A stretch of 64,000 bases of DNA from Platynereis dumerilii (GCA_026936325.1 JAPTHN010000014.1:24287348-24351347); one strand, 5' to 3'. Positions 46,413-57,110 are shown, counted from the first letter of the stretch. A program made the numbers and translations. The notes: generated from the letters alone by a model not told the origin.

Positions 46413-46978
46413 GAGAATCCAAGAACTGGAAAAACGCATAACTCCAAAACTGCCTTCATCGTATTTGTATTTGTATTTGTATATATTATTGGTCCCCTGG
46501 TGTGGGGAAAATGTGTGGTGAGCCTTCCACTGAATACAGCTCAGGCCAGCCACAGAGCAGCGCCTATGGGCAGAGGATACAGGAACATTGCCCAAGGTTC
46601 CTATGCCGTAGCACCCTCCAGTGTTGGCGATCGCCTTATGATGATGATTGATGAGAAGACTGTGAGTCTGGCACATACCCTATTAATTCATGGATGTCCA
46701 GGGTCTTTCAGTTGCCCCAGCACAGAACACTGGATACAACCCACCTCCATTTAATGTCCCATGGGCTCGGACTAAATTGAGTTCCGGGTTGGGATTCGAA
46801 CCCACGCCCTCAGAGCCAGTGGTTGCGCAAACAAGCACTCTTAACCATTAGGCCACGCTGGAACTAAAAATACAATTACAAATACTAATACAAATACAAA
46901 ATACAAATACAAATACAAATACAAATGAGAGAATCCAAGAACTGGAAAAACACATAACTCCAAAACTGCCCTCATCGT
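46413..46978. repeat. 51-bp direct repeats flanking a SINE
   Basis: AGAGAATCCAAGAACTGGAA...TCATCGT at about 46413-46463 recurs with two differences at about 46927-46978. (ATTTGT)n and (ACAAAT)n tracts lie between each repeat and the SINE. The repeats are much longer than a usual SINE target duplication. Confidence 0.8.
46464..46865 (-). mobile_element. tRNA-headed SINE (minus strand)
   Basis: Reverse complement begins near 46865 with CCAGCGTGGCCTAATGGTTA and has a good B box GGGTTCGAATCC. The shared body CATGGGACATTAAATGGAGG follows, and it ends in (ACAAAT)n. It is closely related to 59790-60080. The tRNA-like head lacks evidence of a functional cloverleaf. Confidence 0.85.
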
Positions 46979-47352
46979 GAAGACTTAGAGGCATGCTTTA
47001 CAAATGGACAGAAGATACGAAGAAACACATTCAGGTACCCATTTGGTCACTTGGAGAAGTTTTGAAATGAAGATGCTTGCTTTTCACAAGTTTCCAGTTG
47101 AAAATCTCTCAAAATTATTAAATGTTTTGACAATACATTTGTGTCACTGCCCTTTTTTATGCTCTGGGCCACATTTCAAGACTTCTGGTTTCCATAGGAA
47201 CAAACTCAACCATTATCTTTATTTCTAGGACCTGGTTTTTTGAGGATCAATTGCAAATTAACTCAGGTCTAACTGAGCCAAATATCATGTGTCTGCATAA
47301 AATATAGCTGAAGTTATGGCCAGTTGGACAGAAATTTCGGTAACCCCTCGTA

Positions 47353-47446
47353 GGGAGCACTTTGGTAATCGCAGAGCCCAAGTAGACATAAGCCTCATAG
47401 GAAGCACTGTGGTAATCGCAGAGCTCTGGTAGACAAACACCTTATA
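47353..47446. repeat. Minisatellite of about 48 bp, piece 2
   Basis: Two units: GAGCACTTTGGTAATCGCAG with CCCAAGTAGACATAAGCC, then GAAGCACTGTGGTAATCGCA. It ends at the element inserted at 47447. Confidence 0.8.
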
Positions 47447-48007
47447 GCACAGGCAGTGTTCACATGCTTTGCCCTTATTCTGTTATATTATACCAAGGTG
47501 TATTGCTCAAGCTCCCCCTATGGGAAAATGACAGTCGTCGTGTGCGGTCATATTTGCGGAAGTTGCCATAAATAGTATTCTTGGGATATCCCATGGCCAC
47601 CAGGCTTGTTTTGTGGTGGCTGGGAAACAGGCTATAGCTAGTATGCTCACCAAAGGGCAGACTGAGGTTCCAATTTAATCAAGAGATGGCTCTGTGGTCT
47701 CCTGAATTCTGATTGGCTGTCAAAGGGAATTCCCTTGTGATGTATGCTGATATGGGTGCACACATTGGTAAGATTGGCCAAACAAGGTTTAATGCAAGTC
47801 TAAATGCAGTGTAGTGGGTGAAAATCATCTCTAAGTGTAGCTGAGAGACTATTATCTCACAGAACCAACAAGAATGTTGTGAAAGGCTGCTCCTTGAGCA
47901 ATTTTAATCAATTTTCTATATTTGCACTCCACCAGGTGGCACTTGAGCCATACACCTTCCTCTCTATCTCTAGAACTGCTAAGCCATTGTGATCATTCGG
48001 CCTGTGC
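47447..48007. mobile_element. 561-bp element with TTATA flanks
   Basis: Ends GCACAGGC...GCCTGTGC with TTATA on both sides (47442-47446, 48008-48012), and the 48-bp array resumes right after it. Inverted similarity beyond the first 8 bp is weak. Superfamily not assigned. Confidence 0.65.
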
Positions 48008-48109
48008 TTATAGTGAGCACTTTGGTAATTGCAGAGCCCAAGTAGACATTAGCCTCATTGGAAACACTTTTGTAATTTCAGAACTCAAATATAGACATAT
48101 GCCTCATAG
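48008..48109. repeat. Minisatellite of about 48 bp, piece 3
   Basis: Two diverged units (GAGCACTTTGGTAATTGCAG; GAAACACTTTTGTAATTTCA), ending CCTCATAG, which is the target duplication of the next element. Confidence 0.8.
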
Positions 48110-49893
48110 CAGGGTTGGTCGGGTAAAAATCATATGGTAAAAACCCATTGGAATAAACATGGTTTTTACCGTAGTTTCTACCCACTTTCTACCAAGTTTC
48201 TACCCAGTTTCTTCCCATGATCCCAGGCAGTCAAGGATTATGTGTGATTATATCAACTGTGCCTCACATAAAGCTGTGTTTTCTTGTTTGTTATTGTTTA
48301 CTGATCCTGTATGGTATATGCCATCTTGTTAAAAATAGTTTGACTGTTAGTTCCAGCTGTTTCAGTATTTATGGAGAAAGGACAGAACATTTCATTTATG
48401 AAAATCAACACATTTTGCGTCTTCATACATGTATATTTCAAATCTGTCATAGCATCTGCTGGAAAATTATTATAAAGGGGAGGCCTTATGACGACTATTA
48501 CAGTTTAATATAATTATAGTGTGCTGTGAATCTAAATGCAATGAATCTGTTGTGCACCATCATCAGAATTTGTTCATCAGCACTCTTGACTGACTTCAGG
48601 TACAATGTACAGAGGATCCAGAATATGCTACATTGCTAGTGGGGAAATGTTTTTGACAGGTTATCGGGTCGAGGAACACATAGCCCTTGATGTAACACCA
48701 CAGTGCACTGAAATAACTAATTTAAAAATATTTAAAATTTCATCTGGCAGGGGAGATGCATCACAAACTGTGATCGGCAGTTCTGACCCTTTAATATAAT
48801 GTACACAAATAGATGGTGAAACTGTTGATAACTTGAGATCAATAAAAGTTACATAATATGCCACCTTCTTCAAAATTGTTCAGGAAATGACTGAAAATTG
48901 CATTATGTGCCTGCTCATCAGATGTCATGTACATTCCAAGCTATTCTCAGGTTCCTTATCCGGAAACCATCCATGTCCCTGTCGGTCCTGTTACCCGGCG
49001 GAGAAGCGGGGAATCCAACAACCCCCTGCTGAGTTCTTAGCAGGGGCGGACTGGCGGCATTTCAGGCCCGTGGCGAAATAAGTTGATGGGCCCCCACATC
49101 CTTATTTTGGCATTGCTCTGTTTATGCCAGGGTGAATCACCCTTTCTTACACATGCAGGGCCCCCTCATATTGGGGCCCCTAATCCTAAAATGTGACTGT
49201 ACCACACAGTCATAAATTTGTTCATTATGATAGACATCTTGGCTCTTTTCCTGATTTTTCATTTTTTGCAACCTTGCATGAGCCACTCCCCCCCGCCCCC
49301 CCCCCTCCCCCCGAGTGAATGGGCCCGGGGCAGCTGCCACTCTACCACATAGGCCAATATGTCCCTGGTTCTTAGAACTGATTGTACAAAGAAACTTCAT
49401 ATAATTTTAGAAGCCTTTTTCAATCCTCTGACTGCTTTTTAATCAGGCCTCGGCAAACATGTATACAAAGTGGCCACACTGGGATTTAAACTAGCATCCT
49501 CTAAGATTCCATCGCTGTTGAGATAACCATTAACTTATGAAGATTCTGTCTATTCAGTTTTGCTACTTTTACAGCCATAGGGCATTTAGAGGGTGATTTT
49601 AGGCTTTGTTTTGTCTTCACTTAGCTCAGTTGCAGAAGATGTCCAAAAATGAAGTCTGAAGGCCAGTATTTGGCATGCCATGGTGTAGGAAGGCACTGGA
49701 GATTATGTAGAAGGGCTCCTATTGGCTGTATTGATTATTTTGGTTCACATAAAATCTTTAAAAGCCATAAAATTGTGGGTTTTGAGTTTTTCCCCGGTTT
49801 TTACCATTTCTACCGGGTAAAAACTAGTTTTTACCTAGTTTCTACCCATGGTAGGGTAAAAACTGGTTTTTACCCGGTAGAAAGCCAACCCTG
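48110..49893. mobile_element. hAT element, 1784 bp, with a nested hAT
   Basis: Ends CAGGGTTGG/CCAACCCTG. The 8-bp duplication CCTCATAG is at 48102-48109 and 49894-49901. GGTAAAAA/TTTTTACC and GTTTCTACCC words are repeated at both subterminal regions (48125-48205, 49785-49880). No transposase recognised. It contains another hAT element at 49041-49367. Confidence 0.92.
49041..49367. mobile_element. hAT MITE, 327 bp, nested in another hAT
   Basis: Ends CAGGGGCGGACTGGCG and GGCCAATATGTCCCTG. The 8-bp duplication GTTCTTAG is at 49033-49040 and 49368-49375. It contains a long C-rich run near 49288-49312. Confidence 0.9.
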
Positions 49894-49960
49894 CCTCATA
49901 GGAAGCACTTTGGTAATCACAGAGCCCTAGTACACTAAAGTCTCATAGGAAGCACTTCTT
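49894..49960. repeat. Minisatellite of about 48 bp, piece 4
   Basis: CCTCATAGGAAGCACTTTGG continues the unit broken by the hAT, then part of another unit ends at GAAGCACTTCTTC. Confidence 0.8.
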
Positions 49961-50535
49961 CTTTCCCTGGCTGTTTTAAAATGTAGCATTGGACATTATA
50001 GGTCAATGACCTGTTGTATACTTATAACTTGAAATGGATGGCTATGTTCAAACAAAAGCACTTTTGGCTGAGACATATGAATATGGTTTTCCCATAAGGC
50101 AAAGGATAAGGGGTGCAAGGGCATAGCAGGGCTAGTGAGAATTTTGGTAGGCAACTGTGGACATTACTTTCAGTGTAAACAAGTATGAGAGATATGTCTT
50201 TTATTTATGAAGGATGTATTCCATTTATTGAACAAAACTCCCCATGGAAGGACAATGAATGATTCAAAATGTTGTCCTTGGATACCATGATTCAAACACA
50301 AACACAACGTTTTTTGGTGCACGCTTATTGACTGATTATGATTACTATTTCATATGAATGTTTTTTCATTCTCAACTCTGACTTCTTGCAATTCAATCAA
50401 AAGTTGTCTCAAGGGAGCCTACAATTCTGCCAGCAGAGGTATCTTGAAGACAGTGTCCTTTATCGCACACCTCTTGTGAGGTCATGTCACTGTATTTGCC
50501 AAGTTGCTATGTTATGCTTGATGGCATGAGAGGTA
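49961..50535. other. Unassigned stretch
   Basis: No gene, array or element ends recognised. Confidence 0.4.
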
Positions 50536-50537
50536 TA

Positions 50538-51000
50538 GGGGAGAGCGGGGCACAATGAGACACTTTTTCAAGTTTTCCAAAATGTTGGCAGTAACGAGTT
50601 AAATGAGGTCAGGTCCACATTATAGATAAAGACGTTGGGTACATTGTCCAGTAGTTTTAGGTTCCTACCTTTTACAGGTTTGGAGTAATTTTGAGTTATG
50701 TCCATGCTTGTCAAGTGTCTCACGGTGCTCCGTTGGCAGGGCACAGTGAGACAGCAGGTGGGGCACAGTGAGACAGCAGACGGGGCACAGTGAGACAGGG
50801 CATCTGCTGCTATAACCACCCATCCTCAGGACCTGCGGAATTGTTTTATCAATTGTTGCTACAGAACTGCTGTACTCTTATAAAAGCAGCTGGCGGGTGC
50901 TTTTTTAGGTGCTTTTTTGAGCATGTTTTGAAACTTCATCGCAAAGGACATATGCACGACTTATTTAACCTGCCGCACCTGTTACATATTAATTAAAATT
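50538..51000. mobile_element. Family D element, left portion
   Basis: Starts after TA (50536-50537) with GGGGAGAGCGGGGCACAATG. The first 200 bp align with the complete copy at 51121 (TTGGGTA.ATTGTCCAGTAG and neighbours). It then has three tandem GGGGCACAGTGAGACAGCAG words at about 50738-50798. The right terminus was not seen; the end given is approximate. Confidence 0.7.
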
Positions 51001-51120
51001 CTTTCTGAAGCTTCTCTTTGGATATGACTCACTAAAATCAGTAGTTTATAGCAGGCATTTTTGTTTTTAATAGTGAATTGTGACAGCTCTGTGCATTATA
51101 TTCAGGTCATTTCGAGTGTA

Positions 51121-51683
51121 GGGGAGAGCGGGGCACAGTGAGACACTTTTTTTATTTAGAGTGTAGCAAAATGTTGACAGTCAACAGTAAAACCAATTTA
51201 GACCCATATAGTAGATGATGAAGTTGGGTATATTGTCCAGTAGTTTTGGGTTCCCAACTATTACAGGTTTGGAGATACATCATGTTAAGTCCATGCCGGA
51301 TCAGTGTCTCACTGTGCCCATGCTGCTCTCTTTATAAAATGTTTGAATCCTGTGGACCGGATGCCTGTTTTGTGTTTCAACATCTCACTAAACTAAGACA
51401 AAATAATCAAGGTTTGTCTCCCTGGCAATTGATTTGCATTATACCTTTTTCTTTGGAATTATTATAAAGTTATTTAGCAAAATTATTTGCTTTTACTGGC
51501 TAAAAACCAAAATATTGAAATTCCACTTTCGATATGCTGTGTAGGCATTCAGGATATAGAACAGTCTCTCACTTACTTACTTTTTGTATTATACAAAAGA
51601 GGGTTGATCTGTAAACAGTACCAGCTAGACGCCACAGGCTTTGTCTAACTGTGCCTGCCGTCTCACTATGCCCCGCTCTCCCC
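51121..51683. mobile_element. Family D element, complete, 563 bp
   Basis: Ends GGGGAGAGCGGGGCACAGTG and CTATGCCCCGCTCTCCCC, with TA on both sides (51119-51120, 51684-51685). GTGTCTCACTGTGCCC words are repeated inside near 51302. It is non-coding. Confidence 0.85.
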
Positions 51684-51900
51684 TAATATTCCATGGTCAT
51701 TAAATTTTAAGAAGTGCTGAGTTTGGCAGTAATTCCTAATCAATGCTTTGCTCAGCTACATCAATAACTTATTAGCTGTATCTGTAGAAGTATTGTGGTT
51801 CCGCCAGTTAGCGATTTCTGGAATAACAGTATATCTGGACTTTTTTGTTTTTATTTTGAAAAATAATTTGAAATTGAAGTGAACGAGTCTTCCATAGGTA

Positions 51901-51936
51901 GATCGATCGATAGATAGATAGATAGATAGATAGATA
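51901..51936. repeat. (GATA)n microsatellite
   Basis: About eight GATA units preceded by GATCGATC. Confidence 0.9.
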
Positions 51937-52039
51937 TGATAAGTGCAGCCCTCTCAGCCCAGTGCTGGGCACTTGCGAGGATTGATTGATGAGATGGGAG
52001 AGAGAGCGGGAGTCCTCAACATGTTACACATTTTACCCA

Positions 52040-52135
52040 TGTAAAAAAAAAAAAGAAATTGAACTTGAAAAGGTTTTGGGATCAGGACATCCCAGTTGCT
52101 GGCCTGACGCCTCAACCGCTACACCACAGAGGATA
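52040..52135 (-). other. Weak tRNA-like sequence
   Basis: The reverse complement reads CCTCTGTGGTGTAGCGGTTG (A-box-like), followed by CAGCAACTGGGATGTCCTGA. The B box is poor, so this may be a SINE head or a tRNA relic, or neither. Confidence 0.25.
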
Positions 52136-52358
52136 TGACACTAATATGTCACTCAGATTCCACATAATTTCATACTTTGCTGGAATAAATTTAACCATTT
52201 TTCGGACTGTGCCGGCTACAGGCGGGAGTGGGCGCAGCGGTTGGGCTTGTTAGTTTGAGCGGGGGGAGGGAAGTTTCGATGGGAGAATGGGAGAGACAGA
52301 AAATTTTTTTTTTTCTTTAGTTCAAGTTTAACAAAATACGATGAAAACTTTTTTTCCG

Positions 52359-52769
52359 GAGAGGCCCTATTTAAGCATGTAACCACCAAAAGAAGCCTCC
52401 ATTTTGGACTTCAGGGAATTACAAGAGTTGACAGGAGTTACCAGGAGTTGTGGGAGTTAGTGGAGGTTATAAGAGTTGACAGGGAGTTAGCAGGAGTTAC
52501 GGGATTTAGCGGGAGTTAGTGGGAGTTATGGGAGTTAGCTGGAGTTAGTGGGATTTACCGGAGTTAGCAGGAGTTAGCGGGAGTAACGGGAGTTAGCGGG
52601 AGTTATGGGAGTTAGCTGGAGTTTGTGGGATTTACTGGAGTTAGCAGGAGTTAGCTGGAGTTAGTGGGAGTAACGGAAGTTAGCGGGAGTTAGTGGGAGT
52701 TAGCGGGAGTTAGTAGGAGTTAGCGGGACGTCCAGGAGTTCTGGGAGTTACATGCTTAAAGGGGCCTCC
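52359..52769. mobile_element. Inverted-repeat element built around a 10-bp minisatellite
   Basis: Ends GAGGCCCTATTTAAGCATGT and ACATGCTTAAAGGGGCCTC form an inverted repeat of about 24 bp. Nearly all of the inside is a decamer array. No clear target duplication. Confidence 0.75.
52425..52748. repeat. 10-bp minisatellite (GGGAGTTAGC)n
   Basis: About 30 units of GGGAGTTAGC/T with variants ATG, ACG and AACG at the 3' positions. One strand is purine-rich and almost free of C. Confidence 0.9.
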
Positions 52770-52779
52770 TGATGTGCTT

Positions 52780-53420
52780 TCAAAAAGGAGCTCGAGGTGA
52801 CTGCCAGTTTAGGAGTTGGGCAAATTTCTACCAAAATGATTTTTGTTTAAAAAGTTGAATAAGTTGATTTTATGAAAATTGAAAATCAGCAAGCTGACGT
52901 AAGCAGAAATACATTGTAAAGACAATATATTACAAACACCAGTTTCAAGAAGATAATATATATCAGATAGTCAAACTGGTACCGAGTTGACATCGAATGA
53001 TCCTATAGCCTGCATGGGTTCTAACCCCTGTTTGGGAAATGTTCAGTAAACTATCCTGAGCAAAATCCAAGGTGGATGAGGTGTAAAATTGCAGCCCCTT
53101 GTATCCGTGTCTGTGCTGGGAAAATAAAAGATGGCATATACACACAGCCAAACTTGGTAAAAACTGATAATTAAGAAAAAAGCTAAACATTTCAAACAGA
53201 TGATCAAATATAATACTATATTTTAAAATGAATTGTTCTCATGATATGCTTTTGAAATGGTATGAAATCGGATCTTCAATATCCCCCCCCCTCTTTTTTT
53301 TTTTTTTGCAAATGGTACAACTACAGGGTGGGGAACCAAAATTTTCCATGAACTTCCTTGTGCTAAAAAAGCATCTCACATCTACAGGAAAATTGTGAAA
53401 ACAATACAGCATAATCATTA
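52780..53420. other. Unassigned stretch
   Basis: No gene recognised. A C-run/T-run lies at 53282-53307. Confidence 0.4.
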
Positions 53421-53633
53421 AGGTATCAGCCATACCTATGGAAGGTTAGAATGGGCTGTGCTTAAAAATTGCTCTACAGGAGACAAAAAGGAAGAGGTGG
53501 TCAGATTTGCTTCAGTGCCACATGGACTAAAAAACAATCCCTGACATAGTCAGAGTGCCCTCGCAACAGGAATACAATATCATGAAGGCAATCAATGATG
53601 GGAAAGTAATAAATAAGAGGGAAGCCTGGGAGG

Positions 53634-54490
53634 TTGTGGAGAGAATTAAGAGAGGAATGGAGCATTCCTGGAGTCACTGACGACAAAACTGACAAGGTAC
53701 CTGCAACCTCCAAGAGAGAGGTAATTGATGAGCTTCAGCTGGGCCTCAAGGCTGCCAGGTCAGCTATGCAAAATGATTTTGGCCTGAAATCATATGTCAG
53801 GACCCCAAAGACACCATTCAGCCTATTCCATGAAGGCAAGAAGATAGAAATGGTGAAAAAATGCTGGATTACATTAGGAAGCATGGCTCGATATTCAATT
53901 TTTTTTTTCAAACTATAAACGTTTGGTTGTGGATTCTATTGTCAACAAAATGGCAAATTCTATAAAAAATCAATAGAACATGTCGATGGCACATTCAGGG
54001 CAAAGTACCCAGCTTAGGCAATGGTTTTGGGAGTCATGACTTCAGATAGAAAAATTATGCTTTATTTCTTTTTCATGCGAGTAAAGGGGGACGGACCTGA
54101 TGCATATTACTAGGTCCAGTGATGTCATGTTTTGCCATGGCTGGATGTGAATTACCCCAATGGCAACTATAGGCAGACTCAGGATGGTTCCCCATGCCTT
54201 ATGGCCAAGAAAGTTCAGGATTTCCACTTAATGAAATTTCCGAGACTTCTGGGTGGCCAACTTCTGGCCCTTCTCCAGCTCGGACCCTAATTCCCCTTAC
54301 TTTTCCGTGTGGGGCATCTTAGAATAGTTGGTCAACAAGACCTTTTACCACGATGTTGTTGTCCTCCTTACTGTCTTCATGGCTCACGGCCTCAAAATAT
54401 GAAAGCGCTTTTTTTCAAAGCATCACCAAGTTTAGACGGCCATGTTGAATTTTTGATTGGAGATAATACAAGTCAAACTTCACAAAAAGG
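53634..54490 (+). pseudogene. Decayed Tc1/mariner-type transposase gene
   Basis: A transposase remnant spread over several frames. The N-terminal part (53634-53860) reads LKAARSAMQNDFGLKSYVRT then FHEGKKIEMVKKC, the region before the catalytic domain in this family. Farther on, MTSDRKIMLYFF precedes PWLDVNYPNGNY and AKKVQDFHLM (about 54130-54240), where relatives have WLDANYPNGNY..QDGAPAHTAKKVQ. Then FWPFSSSDPNS and FSVWGILE (about 54255-54325) match the FWPPxSPDLNPLDYSVWGILE block. In relatives these blocks carry DDE/D metal ligands. Here QDGSP keeps the second Asp while the DLN Asp is altered to DPN. Multiple stops and frame changes make it nonfunctional. Flanking inverted repeats were not identified. 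Confidence 0.75.
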
Positions 54491-54827
54491 ATCCTTTTTG
54501 TCTTGTTTCTAAGGTCTGAAAATATGAATTTGTTACGACTTAGAAAAACCTATCATTTTGGCTGAAGTCTGAAATATTCAAAATTTTGAAGAATTTGCTT
54601 CCTCACCCTGTATGGCAGGCAGAAATTGGAAAAATGAAATATATTTTGTGTATTTAAACCCTGATTTTGAGACACTCTGACTCTCCCGGACTTGAAAAGG
54701 TGGTGTCTTACTATTGGCCTACACAGCCAGGCCCGTAGGCTAGGGGGGGTAAGGGGGTGATGGGTCACCCCCCCCACTGGCCAAGGAGTTCCACCCAGGC
54801 TAAAAAATAAAAATTAAGAAACAAAGT

Positions 54828-54882
54828 TTGGCCACGGTATTTGAAGTCCGGCCCTGGTATTTGAAGTCTGGCCCTGGTATTT
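54828..54882. repeat. Short tandem repeat, 22 bp x about 3
   Basis: TTTGGCCACGGTATTTGAAG then two CCGGCCCTGGTATTTGAAGT-type units. It abuts the MITE at 54890. Confidence 0.75.
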
Positions 54883-54889
54883 AAATAAG

Positions 54890-55241
54890 CTGTGAAAGTG
54901 GAACTCTCCTTTTTCCAGCTCTCTGGCATCGCCGTGCACAAAAAACTTTTTCCGGAAACAACCCAACATTTTGTACCATTGCCGATTCAGTGGAGCTGGC
55001 ATTCCAGGCTCCGGAACCCTTTTAATCAATTCAAAACACTACGGATTTGCATTGCCGGGTCCAAAATGGAATGTTTTGCATGAATTGCCACCATATAATA
55101 GTACTGTCAGGCTGATTAGACTGATATGGACCTCGGAAAACCCGGCCCCATTGGTAATGTCCAGGCCGATGTTTCCGGAAAGAGTTTTATTATGCTCGAC
55201 GACGCAGGAGAGCTGCAAAAATGAGAGTTCCACTATCACTA
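54890..55241. mobile_element. hAT-like MITE, 352 bp, GTGGAACTCTC ends
   Basis: Ends CTGTGAAAGTGGAACTCTC and GAGAGTTCCACTATCACTA. The 8-bp duplication TAAATAAG is at 54882-54889 and 55242-55249. In complement the right end begins TAGTG, as hAT ends do. Inner CCAGCTCTC/GAGAGCTGC and TTTCCGGAAACA/TGTTTCCGGAAA words are also mirrored, so most of the element folds back. Confidence 0.82.
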
Positions 55242-55502
55242 TAAATAAGTTAAATATTAATTCACTAATGAAAAAATTGGTCGGGCATCATTGTTGAAGA
55301 TTGTGATGACATCTGACAGTTGACGAATATTCAGACTAAAGTGGACCAAAATTACCAAACATGAAAAGACAGTAGCCTGGTGGCAATGTCCTGATCAGAT
55401 AAGATCACTGCAGGGGGCACCTGTGAATTTCAGAGATGCTGCCCTCCGCTATCTTGACCTTAAATCCTTAACCAAATGCTGTTGGTTGCTGCCATATGGG
55501 CA

Positions 55503-55839
55503 TGATAGTGGAACTCTCTTTTTTCCAGCTCTTTGGTGTCCCTACGCACAAAACATTGTCTTGAGACATTGGCCTCTTGTCAATTGTCAATGGGGTTGGG
55601 TTTTCAAAGCTCAAAACACTTCTAAATCCACAGCTATGTATCGTAAAACAAGCAGAATCCATGAATTAGGTCTAGGAGTTGACTCAGTTGGGCTTGTCCA
55701 TTGGTGTCAGGCTGATTAAAGTGTGTTTTGGACCCCAGAATACAAGCTCAATAGACTCAGCAATGGTACTTGTTTTTGTAAAAAGTTTTAATGTGCACTA
55801 GGACGTCGGAGAGCAGCAAAAAGGAGAGTTCCACTATCA
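55503..55839. mobile_element. Second member of the GTGGAACTCTC MITE family
   Basis: Ends TGATAGTGGAACTCTC/GAGAGTTCCACTATCA. The inside is related to 54890-55241 (CCAGCTCT, GACATTGGCC, GGGGTTGGGTTTTC). Its target duplication is not preserved or was misjudged. Confidence 0.75.
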
Positions 55840-55849
55840 GGCCTTATTG

Positions 55850-56579
55850 GTTAGTGCTTTGTAATACTTGCTATTACTAAATAAAAGTATTGATTGATTT
55901 ATCCTTCAAATGTGGAAGTCCTGCAATACAATAAATTAATGTACAATTTCATTCTGTATGGCATCATTTTTTACCATCAAAACTGCTCAGAATTTGTCTC
56001 TGACGATCTGAAAACCGTTGGCTTCTGGGGGCCTAGAGCGGCCCCCACACCCGGCCTCGAGTTTGGTCCGCTTTAGCCTCTGTCATCACCCCCCCAACCC
56101 CAGAGCAGCCTACGGGCCTGACAGCTGTATGTACATATTAATATTAACCATATAAATCTGAATTAAAAAGAAGTGACAGTTCCAGAATCTATTCTATAAT
56201 GACTTGTTTGTGACTTTTTGTGTAGTGCAAAGTTTGATCTGGGGTATCAGCAGACTAAGCTTTTCATGCCAAGCTTTCACAGCATGAATATCTTGACAAG
56301 GTCAAATTTCCATTGAAGAATCATGACCACCACCCTTTGAACTGTATATACATGTATTAGTGTACAGTTGTACCCTTGAATAACAATGGAAATGTTAGGA
56401 TGTTACTAAAAGGCTGAAACCAAATAACACTGACAGGACCAAAGAATGGACACAAGAACAAAAGAATGACTTTAATTGAACAATGGACAGATCAACAATG
56501 GGACATCCATGTTGTAGAACAATGGCAGAGTAGGCAGGTGAGTCTTGGTTAAGCATACTTGTTACCATACTGAAAGGTC
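55850..56579. other. Unassigned stretch
   Basis: No gene seen. A GGCCC.ACACC... C-rich patch at 56030-56125 resembles the complement of the G-rich patch at 54730-54780 (shared GGCCCGTAGGCT / AGCCTACGGGCC), so the two MITEs sit between diverged inverted sequences. Confidence 0.4.
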
Positions 56580-56737
56580 TAAGGGACCGTTCAGAATTTA
56601 TGACTGGGGGGGTGGGAGTTTTGCTGGAACTTCCCGTCAAAAATTGATACCCCCGCTTGAGTTTCATGCAGATTTTTAGTACCCCACCCTTAGGTTTCAT
56701 GCGTATTTTTAGTACCCCCCCCCCTGACATACTATCA

Positions 56738-56876
56738 GTTACACCCTGCTCGTTTCGAGGGTACGGGAATATACACCACGAAGGACTCCATACACCACGA
56801 AGCCGAAGGCTGAGTGGTGTATGGAGGCCCGAGTGGTGTATATTCCCGTACCCTCGAAAAACGAGCAGGGTGTAAC
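56738..56876. repeat. 139-bp near-perfect hairpin
   Basis: Arms start GTTACACCCTGCTCGTTT and end with the complement. They continue through CGAGGGTACGGGAATATACA and CTCCATACACCAC to a GCCGAAGGC tip. Only a few mismatches occur. Confidence 0.9.
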
Positions 56877-56965
56877 AGTTTTATCCTCAGACTTCTTGTT
56901 TTATGGATGCCCATAGATTTTCTTGCAAACTGAGTCTGAAATGTCTTTCAGTAACAAAGGAACAG

Positions 56966-57098
56966 CATTGTGACGTCATCACCAGTACTGCCAACAGGAT
57001 GATGTCACAATGGCTCAAACAATGGCATTGTGACGTCATGACTATTGTTGCCACAAGGATGACGTCATAACAATCCTATGGTCGCAATTGTGACATCA
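56966..57098. repeat. Tandem TGACGTCA palindromes, period about 60 bp
   Basis: CATTGTGACGTCAT near 56967 and 57027, GATGACGTCATA near 57058, and variants GATGATGTCACAAT and TGTGACATCATTG between and after them. TGACGTCA is the cAMP response element consensus. Whether it is used here is unknown. Confidence 0.7.
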
Positions 57099-57110
57099 TT
57101 GTTTATCTCA

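Larger units (their letters stand above)
45878..47350. mobile_element. TA-flanked element, 1473 bp, inside the 48-bp array
   Basis: Terminal inverted repeats of about 42 bp. The left begins CGAGGGATTTTCC and includes TCTGTCCAACTTGTCATAAC; the right is GTTATGGCCAGTTGGACAGA...GGTAACCCCTCG. TA lies on both sides (45876-45877, 47351-47352). It carries a SINE and a 51-bp direct repeat inside. It is non-coding. The TA duplication suggests Tc1/mariner. Confidence 0.85.

Noticed and set aside
46296-46754. 152-codon open frame
   Set aside because: It runs across a microsatellite and antisense through a SINE.
54971-55297. 108-codon open frame
   Set aside because: It lies within and past a foldback MITE and reads its inverted repeats.
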